Assembly (NCBI GenBank): GCA_016874535.1
Contig: VGUA01000024.1
Span: forward strand, 1-32,534
Direction of reading: 5' to 3'
DNA from: Gammaproteobacteria bacterium
Lineage (GTDB): Bacteria > Pseudomonadota > Gammaproteobacteria > Ga0077536
Length of the DNA: 32,534 nucleotides
The notes under the pieces were generated by a model that worked only from the letters and a program-made list of their open reading frames with translations, had not been told where the DNA came from and ran no database searches. The position numbers were made by a program, and so were the translations under genes. This document shows, one piece after another, positions 1-9,399 of the stretch (the first letter of the stretch is position 1; the number at the start of each line of letters is the position of its first letter).

Positions 1-545
1 CGTTTCAACAGGACATAGAGTGCGCCGGTGCCGCCGTCGGCAGGACGCGCGCTGATGAAGGCGGTGACCTCGCCCAGATGGCTCAGCCAGAACGCGACGC
101 GCGGTTTCAGCACAGAAGCGAGGCCCGGCGAGCGATAGCCCTTGCCGTGCACCACCCGCACACATTTAAGACCCTCCTCAACGCCGCGCCGAATGAATTG
201 GCCGAGGCGCTGCCGCGCTTCATCCACGGTCTGTCCGTGCAGATCGAGCGTGGCTTCTAGCGGGAATTCACCGCGTCGCAGTCGTCGCCATAGCGCAGGC
301 TGCAAGCCCGGACGGCGGAACTCCAGATGATCGGCTTCACTCAGTTCCGCCTCCGAGGGTTCGAGGAATGAGACACCGGAGGCCGGACTGACCCGCCGAC
401 GGGGTGGTAGCCCCGTCTTGCGCGGAGCCATCGAGATGGGTTCATGCCTGAGCGGACGCACATCGGTTACAGCCGCACGAAACAGCGCCTCTTCCTCGGG
501 CGAAAGCGGTGGCGCGTGATTCTTGCGGACTGGTGTTTTGCGCAT
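1..545 (-). CDS. Smr-domain protein (SmrA/B-like endonuclease), 3' end cut by window edge
   Basis: Reading the reverse strand from the ATG at 545 gives an open frame to the window edge (181 codons, C-terminus missing). The first ~90 residues are charged and low-complexity, starting MRKTPVRKNHAPPLSPEEEA. They are followed by a recognisable Smr domain with the conserved motif LDLHGQTVDEAR at about residue 100 and VVHGKGYRS about 33 residues later. Smr domains of the MutS2/SmrB type are nucleases; some bacterial members act on RNA at collided ribosomes, others on DNA, and the sequence cannot say which applies here. A GGAG lies about 11 bases before the ATG. The frame stays open further upstream, so a GTG start near 584 is possible. 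The gene is divergent from the acyltransferase that follows, with about 120 bases between starts. Confidence 0.85.
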   Translation of the reverse strand, partial: MRKTPVRKNHAPPLSPEEEALFRAAVTDVRPLRHEPISMAPRKTGLPPRRRVSPASGVSFLEPSEAELSEADHLEFRRPGLQPALWRRLRRGEFPLEATLDLHGQTVDEARQRLGQFIRRGVEEGLKCVRVVHGKGYRSPGLASVLKPRVAFWLSHLGEVTAFISARPADGGTGALYVLLK

Positions 546-668
546 GATGGCGACGACTCCGGGGGCGCGGGCAGTGCCCGACACCGCCGGAAATCTATCA
601 CGCGGACGCGATGTGCGTGGTACCCTCCGCGGCAATCACCACCCCATGCCGGGAGTCCCGTCGTTTTC

Positions 669-1898
669 ATGTCCGCTCCGACCGATATCCTGACCAGCGA
701 GTCGGCCCCGGCCCGCAGCGCCATCACCGGACGCCAGCGTCCGCGTCGCCGGCCGGTACCGGCCCGGGAGGACGGCGCCTACCGCACGATGATCCTCACC
801 TCGATCGCGGATATCCATGCCCAACGCTGGGACAGACTCGTGGGCCCCGCGGCGATCACGCGCTCCCACGCCTATCTCAGTGCGGTGGAGGCGGCGGCGA
901 TTCCCGAATGCCGCTATTTCTATCCCGTGGTGTTCAATGCGCGGAATGAGATCGTGGCCCACGCCTGCGTGTACACCATCACCACCGACTTCGCCCAACT
1001 CCTGCCGCATGCCTTGCAGAGGCTGGTGGAACTCGCGCGACGCGCCTGGCCGAAGCTGCTCAAGGCGCGCATCACCGAATGTGCCTCACCACTCGTGGCC
1101 GGACACTCACTGTCGGTGGCGGTCGATGCACCGGCTGCCAGACTCCTCGGACGTCTCGCCGACGCCACGGCTGACATCGCCTGGGATGAAGGCAGCTCGT
1201 TGGTCGTGATCCGCGATTTCCTGCGCGATGAGGCAGGCATGGTGGAAGCCCTGCAAGGGCGCGGCTTCAATGACGTGGCCAACATGCCGCTCGCCCGTAT
1301 CGCCGTGCGCTGGAACACCTACGACGAATATCTCGCGGCGATGAAGCCGCGTTACCGCAAGGATGTGGTGCGGCGCCTGCGTCGCGCGCGGGAACCCGGC
1401 CTGACCGTGCGCAGGATCGAGCAGTTCGGTGAGTCCGCGGAAATCTGGCTGAGGCAGGTTCTGGTAGTGCAGCAGGCCGGTTCGCGCTTCAAGCGCGAAG
1501 TGCTGACCGAGGAGTACTTCCGGCAGATGGATCGCCGCCTGGGTCGCGACAGCTGCCTGCTGGTGGCCGAGAAGGATGGGCAGGCGGTGGCACATGGCAT
1601 GGTAATCACCGACCGTGACAACACGGTGGCCACCTTCTTTGGTCGTGAGGCAGGCAAGCCGGGGCGGGAGTGGTTCCTGCTGGTGGATGAAGTGATACGT
1701 GCTGGCATCGAACGCAAGAGTCGTTTCATCCATCTTGGCCTTGGCTCCTACGAGGCCAAGGCCCTGGTAGGCGCCGAGCGACTGCCGCTTACCATCCTCT
1801 GCCGCAGCCGTTACCGGCTGGTCAACTGGCTGATGCGGCGCATACCGGAAATCGTGAACCGCAGCGCGCGCCCCGCACCCACGATCTTCAGGGACTGA
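669..1898 (+). CDS. GNAT-superfamily acyltransferase (FemAB/BioF2-like, peptidogalycan-type)
   Basis: Predicted 409-residue soluble protein of the GNAT/FemAB-like family annotated as peptidogalycan biosynthesis or BioF2-like acetyltransferase. Supporting signs are the central segment with an RYRKDVVRRLRRA motif, then LLVAEKDGQAVAHGMVI (the usual beta-strand that exposes the acyl-CoA site), and near the C-terminus the family's HLGLGSYEAKALVGAERLP segment. The substrate is unknown. I chose the ATG at 669; the frame is open back to 444, but that would overlap the divergent Smr gene. The ATG at 789 would remove a 40-residue basic, proline- and arginine-rich N-terminus and is a fair alternative. 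The stop overlaps the convergent membrane-protein gene by 11 bases. Family call is fairly sure, function is not. Confidence 0.75.
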   Translation: MSAPTDILTSESAPARSAITGRQRPRRRPVPAREDGAYRTMILTSIADIHAQRWDRLVGPAAITRSHAYLSAVEAAAIPECRYFYPVVFNARNEIVAHACVYTITTDFAQLLPHALQRLVELARRAWPKLLKARITECASPLVAGHSLSVAVDAPAARLLGRLADATADIAWDEGSSLVVIRDFLRDEAGMVEALQGRGFNDVANMPLARIAVRWNTYDEYLAAMKPRYRKDVVRRLRRAREPGLTVRRIEQFGESAEIWLRQVLVVQQAGSRFKREVLTEEYFRQMDRRLGRDSCLLVAEKDGQAVAHGMVITDRDNTVATFFGREAGKPGREWFLLVDEVIRAGIERKSRFIHLGLGSYEAKALVGAERLPLTILCRSRYRLVNWLMRRIPEIVNRSARPAPTIFRD

Positions 1899-2784
1899 GG
1901 GATCCGCCCCGGGCCGGGCTCCGAGCCTGTGCCAGATCCCATACCCCGCCCAAGGTGGCCACCATCACCCGCAAGCAGTAGAGCGACGTTGCCAGCAGGG
2001 CTGCTTGCGACAGGCTGAGGCCGTGGAGCATGTAAAGCGCGCCCCCCGCCAAATCTCCGAGATGCAGGCCCCCGATATTCAGCGGAACCACCTGCAGCAG
2101 GCCACCAACCGCAACCACGCCCAGGAGATCGATGAAAGCGATCTCGATCTGCCACATGCGTGCGAGGTTCCACACTGCCACGGCCAGCAGCGTCTGCATG
2201 CCCAGCGAGAAGGCGAGCGCGGCGAGTGTCCCAGGTAGGTGTGCGCGCAGTGGTCGCAGGATTCCAGCCGTGCGCCGGCGCAGGCCGCGTGACGCGCTCA
2301 CTGCCAGAACTGGCAGCAGTGCCGCGCCGAGAATGACCGCTCCCAACCACACTCCATCGCCGGCCACCCGGCGCAGCAGCCACGGAGCCGCCAGGGCGGC
2401 CAAGGCCACCGAGCCCAGCAGATGATCCAGCACGATGCCGCCGGCGATGCGGCGGCGGGACATCCCCGGTGCGGCAGCACTGCACAGCGCGAAGCGTGTG
2501 AGATCACCTCCCACCGAAAGTGGTACGAAGGCCTGGTAGAAACTGGCGCTCGCAGTCAGGCGCAAGGCATGCAGCGGTGTGAGCTCGAGTGAGATTAGGC
2601 GCATCACCGCGCGGAAGCGGCCAGCGTAGCAGCAGAAAGCGGCAAGGCTCAGCAGCACGGAGCCCATTACGGTCAGTGCCTGGACGCGTGGGAACTGGAC
2701 GAGCTCTTCGCGCAGGCTGAAAAGAAGCAGGCCGAGGCCGGTTGCGGCAAGGCCCGCACGGGCCAGCATGAGGCCGCTGGTCAT
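1888..2784 (-). CDS. LPG-synthase-TM / flippase-like domain membrane protein (UPF0104)
   Basis: A 298-residue, very hydrophobic protein with roughly seven or eight predicted membrane segments. It carries two hallmarks of the lysylphosphatidylglycerol-synthase transmembrane (AglD/UPF0104) family: FVPLSVGGDLTRF around residue 90 and VPLNIGGLHLGDLAGG in the C-terminal third, the latter matching the family's P-x-x-GG-x-G/H pattern. No soluble transferase domain is attached, so it resembles stand-alone flippase-like members thought to handle lipid-linked substrates; no substrate is shown by the sequence. The ATG at 2784 is preferred to the TTG at 2790. It lies 51 bases downstream of purL on the same strand and could be cotranscribed with it. 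Its 3' end overlaps the convergent acyltransferase gene by 11 bases. Confidence 0.8.
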   Translation of the reverse strand: MTSGLMLARAGLAATGLGLLLFSLREELVQFPRVQALTVMGSVLLSLAAFCCYAGRFRAVMRLISLELTPLHALRLTASASFYQAFVPLSVGGDLTRFALCSAAAPGMSRRRIAGGIVLDHLLGSVALAALAAPWLLRRVAGDGVWLGAVILGAALLPVLAVSASRGLRRRTAGILRPLRAHLPGTLAALAFSLGMQTLLAVAVWNLARMWQIEIAFIDLLGVVAVGGLLQVVPLNIGGLHLGDLAGGALYMLHGLSLSQAALLATSLYCLRVMVATLGGVWDLAQARSPARGGSLSP

Positions 2785-2835
2785 GCGCAAGGCGAAAGCT
2801 GCCGGCTCAGTAGGGGTACCCCATGCACCCGGCGC

Positions 2836-5800
2836 TCAGCCCACGAAGCGCCGCGCGTTCGCGAACAAGGCAAACCAGGGTGATTCCATCGACCGCCAGG
2901 TGGGCGACAGCCATGAGAACTGCTTGGTCAGGAACACTCGCTCGGGGTGCGGCATGAGGATGGTGGCGCGCCCGTCGCTGGAAGTGACTCCGGTGATACC
3001 GCCTGCCGATCCGTTGGGGTTGTGAGGGTAGTGGCGCGCTTCCCGTCCCCTGTTGTCCACGAAACGTGCACACACGCCCGCAGGTTCCGTCTCGAAGACG
3101 GCGCGCCCCTCACCATGCGAAACCACCAGAGGAGCCTGCAGGCCTGCCATATCAGCGAGCAACACCGAAGGCGAGGGGAGCACCTCCGCCATCACCAGAC
3201 GCGCTTCGTATTGTTCGGACCGGTTGCGCAGGAAACGAGGCCAATGACCGGCGCCGGGGATCAGGCTCTTCAGCTGCGACAACATCTGGCAACCGTTGCA
3301 GACACCGAGGCTGAAGGTATCCGGCCGCTCGAAGAACGCGCGAAAGTCCGCCTCGGTATGCGCGTTGAAGAGAATCGATCGTGCCCAACCGCCGCCGGCG
3401 CCCAGCACGTCGCCATAAGAGAAACCACCGCATGCAACCACGCCCTGGAAGTCGGCAAGCGAGATGTCCCCGGCCATCAGATCCGACATGTGCACATCGA
3501 AAGCATCGAAACCTGCGCGGTCGAAGGCCGCCGCCATTTCGCGCTGCCCGTTCACGCCCTGCTCGCGCAGGATCGCAACGCGGGGCCGGGTCAATCCCAG
3601 GGCTGGCGGAATCGTGAGCGCGAGCGTCGAGGGCACTTCGAGCCGCAGGCCGGGATCGTGGCGATCGAGCACGGTCGCCAGCTCCTCGTCGGCACACTCC
3701 GGATGGTCACGCAGGCGCTGCAGGTGGTGGGTGGTGGCGGTCCACTCCTCCAGCGGCACGAAGAGGTCGTCCTGATACAGCGATTCATCACCCTGCGTGA
3801 TCGACAGCAAGGTGCCCGGCACCACGGAGCCCAGCACATGAAGGTGGGCATCCGGCACGCCCTGCTCCGAGAACACGGCACGCACCGTTGCGAGATCTTC
3901 CGACCGGATCTGCAACACCACGCCCAGCTCTTCGTTGAAGAGTGCCCGCACCGCATCCGTGCCCAGCGTCCCGATATCGACCGCAAAGCCGCAACGGCCT
4001 GCGAAGGCCATCTCCATGAGCGTGACCAGCAGGCCGCCATCAGCGCGGTCGTGGGCGGCGAGGAGACGGCCGCTGTCGTTCAGCAACTGCACTGCGGTGA
4101 ACGTGGCGGCGAGATCCTCGGGATGTTCGAGATCCGGGGCCTCATGGCCCAGCCTGTCGCAAACCTGGGCGCAGATGGAACCGCCCAGGCGCTGCCTGCC
4201 GCGTGCAAGATCGACCAGCAACAGCAGGGTGTCAGCGTCAGCTGCGAGCATGGGTGTCAGGGTTGCGCGTACATCCGCCACCGGCGCGAAGGCCGAGACA
4301 ATCAGGCTGACTGGCGAGGTGCTCGCATGTTCCACACCGTCCGTCTGCCAGTTGCTGCGCATGGACATGGAGTCCTTGCCGACCGGGATGCAGATGCCGA
4401 GTGCCTGGCACAGTGCACTGGTGGCGGCCACCGCCTGGTAGAGCGTGGCGTCTTCGCCGGGCTGGCCCGCCGCCGCCATCCAGTTGGCAGACAGCACCAC
4501 TTCGGACAGATGGTGGATGCGGGCGGAGAGAAGATTGGTCAGCGCCTCGCCGATGGCCATGCGCGCAGAGGCTGCACCGTCCAGCAGTGCCAGTGGCGTG
4601 CGCTCGCCAAGGGCAAAGGCTTCGCCTGCCACGCCGGTGTAGTCGAGGGAGGTCACGGCGCAATCCGCGACCGGCACCTGCCAAGGGCCCACCATGGGGT
4701 CGCGCACTGACAGTCCACCCACGGTGCGATCCCCAATCGTGATCAGGAATCGCTTGTCCGCCACGGCGGGAAAACGCAGTACGCGCGCAATGAGCGTGGA
4801 CAGACCCGGCCATCGTTCGGGCAGGGGCTGCACCGGGAAGTGGGCGCTTTCGACGGCGCGGAACATTTTCGGTGGTTTGCCGAACAGAACGTCCATCGGC
4901 AGATCGATCACCGCTTCACCGGCGCGGGTGTCTTCCACCAGCAGATGGGGTTCTTCGGTCGCCACGCCCAGCACGGCCACGGGACAGCGCTCGCGCTGAC
5001 AGATGGCGAGCAGCGTCTCCAGGTCGGACGGCGCCACACCCAGTACATAACGCTCCTGGGCTTCGTTGCACCAGATTTCCAGCGGCGACATGCCGGCATC
5101 CGCGCTCGGAATTGCGCGGAGATCCAGTCGGCCACCCCGTCCACTGTCATGCAGCAGTTCGGGCACCGCATTCGAAAGCCCACCGGCACCCACGTCATGG
5201 ATGGACACGATGGGATTGTGCTCACCGAGTGCGCAGCAGGCATCGATGACCTCCTGCACCCTGCGTTCCATCTCGGCGTTATCACGTTGGACCGACGCAA
5301 AGTCGAGATCGCCCTGGCTACTGCCGCCGCGTTGCGAGGACGCCGCACCGCCACCGAGACCAATCAGCATCGCCGGGCCGCCCAGCACCAGCACACAGGC
5401 ACCGGCGGGCAGTCGCTGCTTCTCCACATGGCCGGGGCGCACATTGCCGATGCCGCCTGCCAGCATGATCGGTTTGTCATAGGCGCGCCGCCTGCCATCC
5501 AGCGTGGATTGCTCGAAGGTGCGGAAGTACCCGCCGAGTGCCGGCCGCCCGAATTCATTGTTGAACGCGGCCGCACCAATCGGCCCCTCCAGCATGATCT
5601 GCAGCGGGCTTGCGAGACGCGGATTGACGGGACGTGGAGCCTCCCAGGCCTGGGTGAAACCGGGAATGCGCAGATGGGAGACCGTGAAGCCACTGAAACC
5701 CGCCTTGGGCCGACCACCGCGTCCGGTGGCGCCCTCGTCGCGGATTTCGCCGCCGGCCCCGGTGGCTGCACCCGGATAGGGGGAAATGCCCGTGGGATGG

Positions 5801-6696
5801 TTGTGGGTCTCCACCTTCATGAGCAGTTGCAGTGCTTCGTGCCTGGCCTCGAAGCGGCGCGTGGCGGGATCCGCCTGCCAGCGTTCGCCCGAATGCCCGC
5901 GTGTCACGGCGGCGTTGTCGCGATAGGCGGACAAGACCTGGTTGGGATGCGCGGCGTGGGTGGCGCGAATCATGCCGAACAGGCTGGGACTGCGCGTGAC
6001 GCCGTCGATCTGCCAATCCGCATTGAAGATCTTGTGGCGACAATGCTCGGAGTTCGCCTGCGCGAACATCATGAGTTCGGCATCGGTGGGATCGCGCTCG
6101 AGCGTGCGATAGCACTCCGCGAGATAGTCGATTTCATCCGGCGCAAGCGCAAGGCCGAGGCGTGCATCCAGGGCCTCGATTGCCGCCCGGCCCTCAGCGC
6201 GAAAGGGCACCCTGCCGAGTGCACCCGGCTGCAAGGAACCGAAGAAACAAAGACCGTCCGTGTCCGCATGCGCGCTCTCGGTCATGCGATCGTGCAGCAG
6301 CGGAGCGATTTCCTGCCAGTCCGCCTCGCCGACGCCGTCGAGCTCCCACAGCACGGCGCGCTCCATGCGCAAAATCCCGGTGAGGCCGCAGTTGTGTGCG
6401 ATATCGGTGGCCTTGCTGGCCCACGGGGACAGTGTTCCCACACGGGGTGCCACGTAGCGTGCCCGTGGTGGAGGGCTGAAGCTGGCATTGGTGGCGCCGA
6501 TCAGCGCCATCAAGCGTGTCAGCGTGACGCCCTCCAGTGGACCATTGCTCCACACAACATGAAGCCAGGTCGCCCGCGCCCGGGTGACACCGGGGCAGTG
6601 CTCGCGCAGCCGTGCGAGCAGGCGTTCGATCCGGAAAGTGGAGAGAGCGGCGTCCCCGGCAAAAATCCGGGCGTGGGGCGTGGCGTCTGCAGACAT
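2836..6696 (-). CDS. purL: Phosphoribosylformylglycinamidine synthase, large single-chain type
   Basis: Converts FGAR, glutamine and ATP to FGAM in de novo purine synthesis, in the cytoplasm. The 1286-residue length matches the E. coli single-chain enzyme (about 1295). An N-terminal PurS-like and linker region is followed by two AIRS-like ATP-binding halves, including a motif KVETHNHPTGISPYPGAATG and the glycine-rich GGGAASS segment. The C-terminal class I glutaminase has the nucleophile Cys1133 in GVCNGCQ and the catalytic His1250 and Glu1252 in MPHPER. The ATG at 6696 (MSADATPHARIF) is chosen; a GTG at 6744 would add 16 low-complexity residues. It follows the PLD-like gene by 98 bases on the same strand. 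No PurR-like operator was recognised. Confidence 0.98.
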   Translation of the reverse strand: MSADATPHARIFAGDAALSTFRIERLLARLREHCPGVTRARATWLHVVWSNGPLEGVTLTRLMALIGATNASFSPPPRARYVAPRVGTLSPWASKATDIAHNCGLTGILRMERAVLWELDGVGEADWQEIAPLLHDRMTESAHADTDGLCFFGSLQPGALGRVPFRAEGRAAIEALDARLGLALAPDEIDYLAECYRTLERDPTDAELMMFAQANSEHCRHKIFNADWQIDGVTRSPSLFGMIRATHAAHPNQVLSAYRDNAAVTRGHSGERWQADPATRRFEARHEALQLLMKVETHNHPTGISPYPGAATGAGGEIRDEGATGRGGRPKAGFSGFTVSHLRIPGFTQAWEAPRPVNPRLASPLQIMLEGPIGAAAFNNEFGRPALGGYFRTFEQSTLDGRRRAYDKPIMLAGGIGNVRPGHVEKQRLPAGACVLVLGGPAMLIGLGGGAASSQRGGSSQGDLDFASVQRDNAEMERRVQEVIDACCALGEHNPIVSIHDVGAGGLSNAVPELLHDSGRGGRLDLRAIPSADAGMSPLEIWCNEAQERYVLGVAPSDLETLLAICQRERCPVAVLGVATEEPHLLVEDTRAGEAVIDLPMDVLFGKPPKMFRAVESAHFPVQPLPERWPGLSTLIARVLRFPAVADKRFLITIGDRTVGGLSVRDPMVGPWQVPVADCAVTSLDYTGVAGEAFALGERTPLALLDGAASARMAIGEALTNLLSARIHHLSEVVLSANWMAAAGQPGEDATLYQAVAATSALCQALGICIPVGKDSMSMRSNWQTDGVEHASTSPVSLIVSAFAPVADVRATLTPMLAADADTLLLLVDLARGRQRLGGSICAQVCDRLGHEAPDLEHPEDLAATFTAVQLLNDSGRLLAAHDRADGGLLVTLMEMAFAGRCGFAVDIGTLGTDAVRALFNEELGVVLQIRSEDLATVRAVFSEQGVPDAHLHVLGSVVPGTLLSITQGDESLYQDDLFVPLEEWTATTHHLQRLRDHPECADEELATVLDRHDPGLRLEVPSTLALTIPPALGLTRPRVAILREQGVNGQREMAAAFDRAGFDAFDVHMSDLMAGDISLADFQGVVACGGFSYGDVLGAGGGWARSILFNAHTEADFRAFFERPDTFSLGVCNGCQMLSQLKSLIPGAGHWPRFLRNRSEQYEARLVMAEVLPSPSVLLADMAGLQAPLVVSHGEGRAVFETEPAGVCARFVDNRGREARHYPHNPNGSAGGITGVTSSDGRATILMPHPERVFLTKQFSWLSPTWRSMESPWFALFANARRFVG

Positions 6697-6794
6697 GCTG
6701 GATCTTGGGAATGATGGAGGTGGCGCGGGAGCGCCTATTGTCACCCCGGCCCCTGCTTACCGCCACCAGTTCCGGTGCCGCCGGGGCGATCGTG

Positions 6795-7298
6795 TCACAG
6801 ATGCAGGCGCTTGAAATTCAGATCGGGTTGGGCGCGGGCCCAGATTTCCTCGAAGCGGAGGGTGAGCTGCCGGGCACGCCGCGCATCATCGAAGGCCGCT
6901 GTTGCTTCATGGCGTTCACCGGAGCGACGGTGAAGATAATGACAACCATCCACCACCAGCCAGGCATCGGCAGTGTCCTGATGCTCGAGGGCGGGCACGC
7001 GAATCTCTATGTAGCTCGAGAGGCGCTGGGCGAGCTCGATCAGTCGATGTCCCTGCGCGACCACGGGGGCCACCTCACGCAGCAGAACGCGCACCCGGGC
7101 GCGCCGGCTGCCGACGATGAGTGCCCGCAAGCCTTCGACGAATTCGGCAGTGTCGTAGATCATGGGGTCAAGATGACGCGAGAAAATGTCGACGCTGCGC
7201 CGGGCACGGCGCACGAGTGCGAGGCTTGTCTCCCGCACAGCCTCCGCATCGGCAAGGCTGAGGGCAGTATCCGGGCCCCCGGCACCTTGCTCCATCAT
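6795..7298 (-). CDS. Phospholipase-D-like fold protein without HKD motif (DUF7931-like)
   Basis: A 167-residue soluble protein that I recognise only at fold level. The order of elements is a helix rich in arginine, VDIFSRHLDPMIYDTAEFVEG, a strand RARVRVLLRE, then IEIRVPALEHQDTADAWLVVDG followed by a tyrosine-leucine and basic residues, ending in a helix FEEIWARAQPDL. This is the layout of one phospholipase-D half. The HxKxxxxD catalytic motif is absent, so an enzymatic role as a phospholipase or nuclease is unlikely. Related proteins in gammaproteobacteria are annotated as DUF7931, sometimes fused to a GNAT domain. It starts two bases after the purB stop, so it is almost certainly translated from the purB transcript. 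Function unknown. Confidence 0.7.
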   Translation of the reverse strand: MMEQGAGGPDTALSLADAEAVRETSLALVRRARRSVDIFSRHLDPMIYDTAEFVEGLRALIVGSRRARVRVLLREVAPVVAQGHRLIELAQRLSSYIEIRVPALEHQDTADAWLVVDGCHYLHRRSGERHEATAAFDDARRARQLTLRFEEIWARAQPDLNFKRLHL

Positions 7299-7300
7299 GT

Positions 7301-8734
<1,434 letters not shown>

Positions 8735-8735
8735 C

Positions 8736-8741
8736 TACAAT
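8736..8741 (+). promoter_or_regulatory. Candidate -10 box for rnt (TACAAT)
   Basis: TACAAT matches five of six -10 positions. The predicted start, about 8748, lies 25 bases before the GTG chosen for rnt. The only -35-like hexamer nearby, TTGCAA at 8717, is just 13 bases away, too close for a standard sigma-70 spacer, so this is weak. Confidence 0.25.
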
Positions 8742-8772
8742 CGGGCTCGCCCGAATCCAGTGGTTCCGCCCA

Positions 8773-9399
8773 GTGATCAAGTCTGCCGTCGCCCAGCGTT
8801 TTCGCGGTTTCCTGCCCGTGGTCGTGGATATCGAGACCGGCGGATTCAATGCCAACACCGATGCCATGCTCGAAATCGCTGCGGTGCTGGTGTCCTGGGA
8901 TGAAACCAGAGGCTGGCACAGGTCGGAGACAGTCGCCCGCCACGTGAAGCCGTTCGCGGGCGCCCGACTCGAGGAATCGGCGTTGAAGTTCAACAAGATC
9001 GATCCTTGGCATCCGTTTCGTCTTGCCGTTGATGAAAAGGAAGCGCTTAACGACATCTTCGGCCGCGTACGGGATGCGGTGAACCTGCACGGCTGCACCC
9101 GCGCCATCCTGGTCGGGCACAACCCCGCATTCGATCTCTCTTTCCTCAAGGCTGCCGTGGAGCGCGCCAAGGTCAAGCGCAATCCCTTCCATGCCTTCAG
9201 CACCTTCGATACCGCGAGCCTGGCGGGTGTCGCCTTCGGTCAGACGGTGCTCTCTCGCGCGGTCGCGGCCGCCCAGATCGAGTGGTCGGAAGAAGCCGCC
9301 CACTCAGCGATCTACGACGCGGAAAAGACCGCGGATCTGTTCTGCGTTATCGTCAACCAGTGGGACCGCTTCCGCGGATCCGATCTCCCCAGCGCATAG
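8773..9399 (+). CDS. rnt: Ribonuclease T
   Basis: A DEDDh 3'-5' exoribonuclease that trims tRNA and other stable RNA 3' ends and takes part in tRNA end turnover. With the GTG start at 8773 the protein has 208 residues against 215 in E. coli. The five acidic/histidine ligands fall at Asp19, Glu21 (VVVDIETGG), Asp121 (GHNPAFDLSF), His177 and Asp182 (HSAIYDAEKTADLF), each offset by four from E. coli numbering. The frame continues upstream, but earlier starts would overlap the divergent purB coding sequence or lie before the TACAAT box. GTG is the only sensible in-frame start after that box, and no clear ribosome binding site precedes it. The 3' end overlaps convergent mtaD by 47 bases. Confidence 0.93.
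   Translation: MIKSAVAQRFRGFLPVVVDIETGGFNANTDAMLEIAAVLVSWDETRGWHRSETVARHVKPFAGARLEESALKFNKIDPWHPFRLAVDEKEALNDIFGRVRDAVNLHGCTRAILVGHNPAFDLSFLKAAVERAKVKRNPFHAFSTFDTASLAGVAFGQTVLSRAVAAAQIEWSEEAAHSAIYDAEKTADLFCVIVNQWDRFRGSDLPSA

Noticed and set aside
444..668. Upstream extension of the acyltransferase frame
   Set aside because: It overlaps the divergent Smr gene and encodes no family-like sequence; the ATG at 669 is preferred.
2813..2822. GGGGTACCCC palindrome after purL
   Set aside because: Ten bases with no loop; it cannot form a hairpin terminator and such short palindromes occur by chance.
4840..6714. Long open frames antisense to purL (also 2947-4710)
   Set aside because: They are shadows of the purL coding strand; purL itself is certain over its whole length.
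6697..6794. Inverted GC-rich repeat (CCCCGGC / GCCGGGG) before purL, considered as a riboswitch or operator
   Set aside because: The arms are short with a long loop in very GC-rich DNA, and no purine-riboswitch core or PurR-like site is visible.
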